This document shows positions 6,241 through 10,550 of a DNA stretch of 10,550 nt, piece after piece. The number at the start of each line of letters is the position of its first letter. Position 1 is the stretch's first letter. Where the stretch lies: the NCBI GenBank assembly GCA_005880605.1, contig VBIS01000047.1, positions 1 through 10,550 on the forward strand, read 5' to 3'. The position numbers and the translations under genes are program-made. The notes under the pieces are model-generated. The model saw only the letters and a program-made list of their open reading frames with translations. It did no database searches and was not told the origin of the DNA. This DNA is from Chloroflexota bacterium. GTDB taxonomy: Bacteria; Chloroflexota; Dormibacteria; CF-121.

Positions 6241-7608
6241 TTAGCGGGCCGGGATGAGGAGGTCGCGGATCTTAAAGCGGCCCGGCTCGTGGGATGGCAG
6301 GGTCGGCCGCCACGACGGATCGTTGGTGAGGTACGACTCGGGATCCGTGCGGATGATGCCGACAACCACTTCCGCGACGATGCGGCCGCCGACCTCGCCC
6401 AGGTGGTCGCCCCCGCCATGAACCGCGGCCTCGCGGAGGATGTAGAGCCAGAGGGGTGTCTCATCCTGCCAATCGCCGAGCGCGAGCTCTTGAGGCGTGA
6501 GCGGTCTTGCGCCCACGGCGCGGGCGACCGCTTCGCCGGACGGGAGGCCGGTGCCCATTCCGCGTTGCAGGTCCCGCGCGGCGAGTGATCGGTACGCGCT
6601 GACCTCCACCACGCCGGTGATCGATTCTGGAAGTCGGATGAGCGATGTGGGCAGCTGCCCATCGATCGGCTTGGCGCGCTGCGCGGGCGGACGGCCCGGC
6701 ACATCAAAGAGAAGTTCCCAAGCGATGACATGTTCCGGTGCGAGTGACCGAAACCCCGCCAGATCGGGAAAGACCGGAAAGCGCCGACCCCCGGGTCGGA
6801 GTTGGTAGTCGCCCTTGATCTGGGAATGGCCGTAGCGGTAGGCGGCGTCGGCAAACTCGACTGGGATGAAGGGGTCGCCCGTGAGGTGATAAAAACGAAG
6901 GCCATCCTCGAGGATGCTCGCCGTCATCGCGCTGCCGGCCAGATTGGGGAGGAAATCATTGAGGACGACCCACTGGTAGTGCCAGATCAGCGCCCTGCGA
7001 GCATCGTCAAACAGCTCTGACTCGGCAACGTTGTCCGCCCGCAAGCGATCGACGAGGCGGTTATGCGCTCCAATCAAGGCGATCTGGAGGCCCGTCATGA
7101 AGGCGTGTACATCATTCCGTGGGTCGCCGATGAGCGCCAGGCCCTGCTGGTTGCGAGGAAGATCGCGACCTCCAGGCGCAAGCAGCAGTTTCGCCGGATC
7201 TGTCTGGTCGTAGAGATAGGGCGCGCCGATCGGACCGGCTCCATAGAGCGCCTCGAGATTGGCACGAGGGGTGCGAGCGTTTCGCAGCGTATTGATGTCG
7301 CCGTGCACGCGCAGGGGGGATCGGTCGGCCGTCAGATCGTGTGCCAGGTACTGGCCGAAGAAGGGCTGGCCAGCTTCGATCTGGCTCTCCGTGTCACACG
7401 CGCCCCCGTCGCTGATGCTGCCCTCACTCCCAAGGGCAAGCAGGCGATCGTCGTCGAAGCGCGCGGCCGGCAGGTCCGGGAACATGCGTCCATAGCGGCC
7501 GCCCTCAATAAGCGGAGCATCGACGGTGCGACCAGGTGCGAGGCACAGGTCGCGCGCTGGATGGGCCGCGCGGGGTCGGGTGGCCGTTGGGATCACGTCC
7601 GATCTCAT
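6241..7608 (-). CDS. Animal-type (XPO superfamily) heme peroxidase
   Basis: A 455-aa protein homologous to the myeloperoxidase/cyclooxygenase superfamily, which occurs sporadically in bacteria. Distal site: PFFGQYLAHDLT (82-93) with Gln86 and His90; Asp91 matches the Ca-binding Asp. Catalytic Arg164 lies in IGDPRNDVHAFMTGLQIALIGAHNRLVDRL. WHYQWVVLNDFLP (209-221) follows. The proximal heme ligand is His261 in YRYGHSQI. RDLQRGMGTGLPS (345-357) is the conserved late motif. No signal peptide is seen, so it is probably cytoplasmic. The Asp and Glu that carry heme ester bonds in mammalian enzymes are Ala89 and Val167 here, so heme is probably not covalently held. The ATG is 12 nt after the kinase stop. 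The family oxidises phenols or halides using H2O2, or acts on lipids; the substrate is unknown. Confidence 0.9.
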   Translation of the reverse strand: MRSDVIPTATRPRAAHPARDLCLAPGRTVDAPLIEGGRYGRMFPDLPAARFDDDRLLALGSEGSISDGGACDTESQIEAGQPFFGQYLAHDLTADRSPLRVHGDINTLRNARTPRANLEALYGAGPIGAPYLYDQTDPAKLLLAPGGRDLPRNQQGLALIGDPRNDVHAFMTGLQIALIGAHNRLVDRLRADNVAESELFDDARRALIWHYQWVVLNDFLPNLAGSAMTASILEDGLRFYHLTGDPFIPVEFADAAYRYGHSQIKGDYQLRPGGRRFPVFPDLAGFRSLAPEHVIAWELLFDVPGRPPAQRAKPIDGQLPTSLIRLPESITGVVEVSAYRSLAARDLQRGMGTGLPSGEAVARAVGARPLTPQELALGDWQDETPLWLYILREAAVHGGGDHLGEVGGRIVAEVVVGIIRTDPESYLTNDPSWRPTLPSHEPGRFKIRDLLIPAR

Positions 7609-7620
7609 CGTCAGGCCTGG

Positions 7621-8775
7621 CTAGACGGAGGCATCGAGCGGGATTCGCACCGAGACCTCGGTGCCGTGCCGGTCGCTGCGAATGTCGAGCACACCGCCAA
7701 CCGACGCGACCCGCTCCTGCATCGATCGCAGGCCCAGGTGGCCGGGGAAGGAGGCTTGCGCGTCAAAGCCGCGGCCATCATCACGGACCCGAAGCGACAG
7801 ATCGTCGGGCCCGGTCTCAAGCAAAATGATCAGGCCGCGGGCTCCCGCGTGCTTGGCACTGTTCTGAAGGGCCTCCTGCGCGACTCGGTACAGCACTTCC
7901 TTGGTTGCGATGGGTATTTTCGGCTCGGCGCCAAGGGTTGCCCGGATGGGAAGTCGGTAGCGCGCCTGGACCGCTGCGACACCCCGGTCGAGGGCGGCGA
8001 TCAGTCCGTCGCGTTCCAGGGATTCGGGCCGGAGCTCGAAGATCAGCGATCGCATTTCTGTCAGGCCCGACTCCGCCACGGCCCGAGCGTCGGCGAGGAT
8101 TTCGACCAGCCGCGACGGATCGATGGTGCGAAGCTCCTGCGCAGCGGAGATGTCGAGCACGATCGCATAGAGCGCCTGCGATACCGAGTCATGGAGCTCT
8201 CGCGCCAGTCGCTGCCGTTCTTCGAGTTTGGCCAACTCGGCCCGCGCGGCTTCCAGCTGGGCCCCCTGGAGCGCGATCGCCAGTTGGTTCGCGCCGACCC
8301 GCATCAGGAGCCGGTCGTACTCCGAGGCGAAGTCGTCGCGAGCCGCGCCGGCGGCAACCACCCCCAGGGTGCCACCAGCGTGCCCGACCGTCGCCACCGC
8401 GAGCGCGACCTGCTCGCCTTCGCCGAGCGGGCTGGGCACGAGCGTCGTTCTCGAGGCGTCGTGATGCTCCAGCCACGGGCCCAGCTCGCGGCCAATCTCG
8501 TGCGGGGAGCTGCGGAGCGCACCGCGGCGCTCCGTACTGACGGCTTCCATCATTGGTCCGCCCCCGCCGAGCGCCGAAACACGCGCGTAGACGAAGTCGA
8601 CACCCATGGTTCGAAGCAGTCCTTCGGTGAAGCCCTCGACAATCAACTGCGGCGATTGGCCCACCCAGACCGCGGGCAGGGTTGATAGCGCGACGAGGTC
8701 CCGCAAGTAGCGGCGAAGCCTGGTCACCTCGGTTGGCTCGACGCCCCGTTCAGCGCCTGAGATCACGGCGCCCAC
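7621..8775 (-). CDS. GAF-domain sensor histidine kinase, HisKA_3/NarL-type
   Basis: A 384-aa cytosolic kinase without membrane segments. Residues about 25-175 form a GAF-like sensory domain (ALSTLPAVWVGQSPQLIVEGF ... VALAVATVGHAGGTLGVVA). A coiled coil, QLEAARAELAKLEERQRL, leads into the HisKA_3 dimerisation helix RLARELHDSVSQALYAI with phospho-acceptor His195. The HATPase_c domain has an N-box, EALQNSAKHAG (Asn305), a G1 box, DDGRGFD (332-338), and a G2 box, GHLGLRSM (346-353). The likely start is GTG 8775 or GTG 8766. Both lie inside the 3' end of the MEDS gene, which ends at 8750, so the reading frames overlap and translation may be coupled. Its natural partner would be a NarL-type regulator, but the only regulator nearby is a receiver without DNA-binding domain. 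It likely senses redox or small ligands with MEDS. Confidence 0.92.
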   Translation of the reverse strand: MGAVISGAERGVEPTEVTRLRRYLRDLVALSTLPAVWVGQSPQLIVEGFTEGLLRTMGVDFVYARVSALGGGGPMMEAVSTERRGALRSSPHEIGRELGPWLEHHDASRTTLVPSPLGEGEQVALAVATVGHAGGTLGVVAAGAARDDFASEYDRLLMRVGANQLAIALQGAQLEAARAELAKLEERQRLARELHDSVSQALYAIVLDISAAQELRTIDPSRLVEILADARAVAESGLTEMRSLIFELRPESLERDGLIAALDRGVAAVQARYRLPIRATLGAEPKIPIATKEVLYRVAQEALQNSAKHAGARGLIILLETGPDDLSLRVRDDGRGFDAQASFPGHLGLRSMQERVASVGGVLDIRSDRHGTEVSVRIPLDASV

Positions 8776-9403
8776 GCAACTCGCGCAGAAACTCGTCGGG
8801 TGGGACGAAAAACGGATTCTCTTGCAGGATCCCGCCGACGATAACCATCGGATGAGTTCGGAGGATGTCCATCACAATGCCTGCGCCAAACTTGGCGAGA
8901 TCGTATGTTCATATGACCGGGTCACCGTACCGCGGCAGAAGGTAGTTGAGCCGCGTTTCGTACTCGACGAGGTCGTTGACGCCCGGCCGATCCTCGAGCG
9001 CCCATTCCATTTGTGCGACCAACCGCGTCAGGGGAAAGCCCTGCGTGGTTCCCGTTTCAAGGACTTCCTGGATCAGGGCCAACATCGCATCCTGGTCGAA
9101 GTGGCCGCCGCGAAGATAGGCGTCCTCCCAGACCCGCACCTCGAGTTGATGGCCGGTTTCAGCGGCAGCGGTATCGATCCCAACAGCCTGGAGCCGATGA
9201 AGGTGGTCCTGGCGTAGGGCGGGATCCACGATATGAAAGGCGCGCTCGTGGCGCTCGATGCCCTCCTTGATGAATGGGAGGAGCACCCGATAACGCTCGT
9301 CCGACGTTCGGAAGAACGCGCAGACATGCCGCGATGACTGCAGCCTCGACCCGGCTAGCCAGATGTCAGTATTTGCCGCGACGTCCTCGCGGACCGTCCC
9401 CAC
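8750..9403 (-). CDS. MEDS-domain sensory protein with in-frame UGA at a conserved Cys (candidate selenoprotein)
   Basis: A 217-residue MEDS (methanogen/methylotroph DcmR sensory) protein if the TGA at 8909-8911 is decoded. Before it are RHVCAFFRTSDERYRVLLPF (25-44), HERAFHIVDP, WEDAYLRGGHFDQDAMLALI and MEWALEDRPGVNDLVEYETRLNYLLPRYGDPVI. Codon 165 is TGA. The same frame continues TYDLAKFGAGIVMDILRTHP, MVIVGGILQENPFFVPPDEF, RELRGRR, which is the normal MEDS C-terminus, ending at TGA 8750. From memory of the family, the position of the UGA is Cys (VICxYD). The frame is open to 9523, but I chose GTG 9403 because AAGGAG lies 8 nt upstream and homologues start there. MEDS is thought to sense hydrocarbon-like or C1 ligands. 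It heads the operon with the kinase. Alternatives are a nonsense mutation or an assembly error. Confidence 0.82.
8884..8897 (-). promoter_or_regulatory. Candidate bacterial SECIS hairpin in the MEDS gene
   Basis: On the minus strand, CGCCA-AGTT-TGGCG forms a 5-bp stem with a 4-nt loop beginning 17 nt after the UGA. G is the second loop base and is followed by UU. Bacterial SECIS elements lie within the coding sequence just after the UGA, have a short stem and carry G (often GU) early in the apical loop. The stem is short and the region is GC-rich, so chance is possible; support comes mainly from the matching case in the OsmC gene. Confidence 0.4.
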
Positions 9404-9481
9404 CTGCTCTGCTCCTTGAGGCCATCCTACATGCCATAGGTCTCCGACCAACTGGTCGATGACGACCAGGACCTCGGCGAT

Positions 9482-9895
9482 ATGTTTCAGCTGGGCCTCG
9501 AGAACGCTGGCTTTGCGGTTCAACGGGCCGCTGACGGAATGGCGGCCGTTGACCTGGTGTTACGTCAACCGCCCGACCTGGTGCTCATGGATCAGGGTCT
9601 CCCAGGTTTGAACGGCCTTCAGGCGCTCGAGCGGCTGCGGTCAAAACGCCGCGGCCTCCCGGTACCGGTCGTCATGTTCAGCAATGCCGACGATGATGCG
9701 CTGGTCCGCAAGGCGTTCGCCCTCGGCGCGCTCGAATGGGTGGTCAAGGCCGGGATCACTCCCCGCCAGCTGGCCGGGCGCGTGCGCACCTGGCTCGACG
9801 CCGTCTATCGGCCTTACGCCGGGCCTCGCGTGCGGTCGTCGATGAGTTGGGACGCGACCATCACGAGCGACATCCAGGCAAGCCCCAGCGCATAG
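9482..9895 (+). CDS. Receiver-only response regulator with defective 5' end
   Basis: This frame encodes most of a CheY-like receiver: QLGLENAGFAVQRAADGMAAVDL, phospho-acceptor Asp in PDLVLMDQGLPGLNGL, the Ser of VVMFSNADDDALV, and the Lys of GALEWVVKAGITPRQL. The only ATG in the open frame is 9482, but the acidic pocket VDDDQDLGD is encoded just upstream (9455-9481), so 9482 cannot give a working receiver. Further upstream ATG 9431 has GAGG 9 nt before it but is followed by CCA and an in-frame TAG (9437-9439). The segment between, VSDQLVDDD, lacks the usual hydrophobic first strand. The gene may be a pseudogene, or use a non-standard start such as CTG 9452. No DNA-binding domain follows; the last 30 residues lie antisense to a PAP2 remnant. 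It is divergent from the MEDS-kinase operon. Confidence 0.7.
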   Translation: MFQLGLENAGFAVQRAADGMAAVDLVLRQPPDLVLMDQGLPGLNGLQALERLRSKRRGLPVPVVMFSNADDDALVRKAFALGALEWVVKAGITPRQLAGRVRTWLDAVYRPYAGPRVRSSMSWDATITSDIQASPSA

Positions 9896-10020
9896 CCACC
9901 GAGGACGTCGGTGAGCCGGTGGACGCCGAGATAAAGGCGTGAGGCCCAGACCACGGTGACGACGAGCCTGGCGATGATCGACCAGGCGGTCAGGGCGCAC
10001 TTTGCAGCTGCCCCACCTCC
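9814..10020 (-). pseudogene. C-terminal remnant of a PAP2-family phosphatase
   Basis: A 68-codon stretch, open between TAA 10021-10023 and TAA 9814-9816, encodes a hydrophobic helix, SIIARLVVTVVW, then SRLYLGVHRLTDVLGGYALGLAW, and an end QLIDDRTRGPA. SR-x5-H-x3-D is the third catalytic motif of PAP2 (type 2 phosphatidic acid phosphatase/haloperoxidase fold), and DVLGGYALG is the typical following helix. Motifs 1 (KxxxxxxRP) and 2 (PSGH) are absent in any minus-strand frame upstream, where the OsmC gene begins instead, and there is no start codon at the front. It is therefore a 5'-deleted gene rather than a complete small protein. It overlaps the response regulator tail in antisense. Confidence 0.72.
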
Positions 10021-10034
10021 TTATGATGCGGGTC

Positions 10035-10550
10035 ATGGATGAGTCGAAGCCGGCGAAGAGCCGCGTCAACCTCGACAAGCAGATGGCCGAGATCGTCCGC
10101 CTGCGACAGGAGATGCGTGCCAAACCGCCGGAGCAACGCAAAACGACGACCCGGGCGGTGGCGCGGATCCTCGACGACGTCCATCTCGAGGGGCGGATGG
10201 GGAAATTCGTCGTCGAATCCGACGAACCGCTGGCGCGTGGAGGCACCGAGCGGGGGCCGTCGCCGCTCCAGTACCTGATGATGGGGACAGCGTTTTGACT
10301 GCTGACCCAGCTGGCGCGGTTCGCGCCACTCTATGAGGTCCCGATCGAGGAGGCGTCGGCCGACGTTCGCGCCACCTTCCGAAATACCGAGAAATACGAC
10401 GTCGACGATGCGCCGGCACACTTCGAAGAGGTAACAATCGAGCTTGCCATCGTGAGTAACGCGGCCGGCGACAGCGTTCGCAAGCTAGTGACGCACGCCG
10501 AGCGTGCCTGCCACGCAGCGCAGTCCCTCAGCCACCCCGTACCCGTCCAC
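10035..10550 (+). CDS. OsmC-like peroxiredoxin with in-frame UGA at the peroxidatic Cys (likely selenoprotein), 3' end outside window
   Basis: With the TGA at 10296-10298 decoded, the frame runs to the window edge (172 codons seen). An N-terminal helix, NLDKQMAEIVRLRQEMRA, is followed by LEGRMGKFVVESDEPLARGG, then GPSPLQYLMMGTAF-UGA-LLTQLARFAPLYEVPIEEAS, VRATFRNTEKYDV, FEEVTIELAIVS and HAERACHAAQSLSHPVPV. OsmC/Ohr enzymes reduce organic hydroperoxides with a peroxidatic Cys in the central helix and a resolving Cys in a C-terminal motif. The UGA (codon 88) is exactly at the first, and Cys159 is the second. Sec-containing OsmC-like proteins have been reported from metagenomes. The start is uncertain: ATG 10023, 10026 or 10035; no strong ribosome site. 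A gene caller would end it wrongly at 10298. Confidence 0.85.
10312..10328 (+). promoter_or_regulatory. Candidate bacterial SECIS hairpin in the OsmC-like gene
   Basis: TGGCGCG-GTT-CGCGCCA forms a perfect 7-bp stem with a GUU loop (or a 6-bp stem with GGUUC). The loop starts about 20 nt after the UGA, close to the spacing of the essential loop G and U in the E. coli fdhF element. This is the strongest hairpin in the 60 nt after the UGA and fits the bacterial SECIS rule of an early G in the apical loop at 16-37 nt. Confidence 0.6.

Noticed and set aside
7063..8685. Long plus-strand open frame of 540 codons opposite the kinase and peroxidase genes.
   Set aside because: It is antisense to two clearly recognised genes, has no recognisable domains and is rich in Arg/Gly as expected of a shadow frame in GC-rich DNA.
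9437..9439. Pyrrolysine decoding of the TAG in the response regulator.
   Set aside because: There is no family reason for a special residue at codon 3, TAG ends several genes here (exporter, kinase, the receiver itself), and the adjoining strand is also abnormal; decay or another start is simpler.
9404..9523. Forty-residue N-terminal extension of the MEDS protein from ATG 9523.
   Set aside because: The GTG at 9403 has AAGGAG at ideal spacing, MEDS homologues begin there, and the extension overlaps the receiver gene in antisense.
8909..10298. Genome-wide reassignment of UGA to an amino acid.
   Set aside because: UGA ends the MarR gene (3700-3702), the glycosyltransferase (5259-5261) and the MEDS frame itself (8750-8752) at the expected places, so UGA is still a stop here; only context-dependent decoding fits.
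1..10550. tRNA, rRNA, CRISPR array, insertion sequence or attachment site.
   Set aside because: I saw no repeat-spacer pattern, no transposase frame, no terminal repeats and no cloverleaf-like sequence by eye in either strand.

Overview
The window is about 10.5 kb of high-GC bacterial DNA. Genes are tightly packed and run on both strands. An F420-type LLM oxidoreductase of the Rv1855c kind, a MEDS sensory protein beside a GAF/HisKA_3 kinase, GTG starts and high GC suggest a soil actinobacterium or a Chloroflexota/Dormibacterota-like lineage. That placement is inference; no marker gene is present.

Layout. (1) 1-486 (-): N-terminal part of a secreted Asp-box/BNR-repeat protein, cut by the window edge. 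(2) 602-3270 (-): three genes in one direction, encoding an ABM-type small monooxygenase, a 14-TM DHA2 MFS drug exporter and a RibD/DHFR-like reductase. A short MarR regulator (3343-3702, +) is divergent from them. Between them lie two inverted repeats, both with 11-nt spacers, which are good operator candidates. (3) 3825-5261 (+): a GT-C-type membrane glycosyltransferase, convergent with the next block and separated from it by a stem-loop terminator. (4) 9403-5285 (-): a compact four-gene operon, MEDS sensor -> GAF/NarL-type histidine kinase -> animal-type heme peroxidase -> LLM flavin/F420 oxidoreductase. (5) 9431-9895 (+): a receiver-only response regulator with a defective 5' end. (6) 9814-10020 (-): the C-terminal remnant of a PAP2 phosphatase. 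(7) 10035-10550 (+): an OsmC-like peroxiredoxin that runs off the window.

The main observation is that two unrelated genes carry an in-frame TGA where their families have a conserved Cys, and each continues downstream with clear family homology. In the MEDS gene (TGA at 8909-8911) the motif reads DPVI-UGA-TYDLAKFG, followed by the HPMVIVGG and ENPFFVPPDEF motifs. In the OsmC gene (TGA at 10296-10298) the TGA sits at the peroxidatic Cys (GTAF-UGA-LLTQLARF), and the resolving Cys (RACHAAQ) is retained. Both UGAs are followed at the appropriate distance by a small hairpin with a GUU-containing apical loop, as expected of a bacterial SECIS. OsmC-like selenoproteins are known from metagenomes. I know of no MEDS selenoprotein, so the MEDS gene is a candidate new selenoprotein family: a sensor with a selenocysteine, at the head of a redox operon. 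The kinase start codon lies inside the post-UGA part of the MEDS gene, so UGA decoding could also control kinase translation. Simple nonsense mutations or assembly errors remain the alternative, and the neighbouring amber codon and PAP2 remnant show that some decay does occur here.
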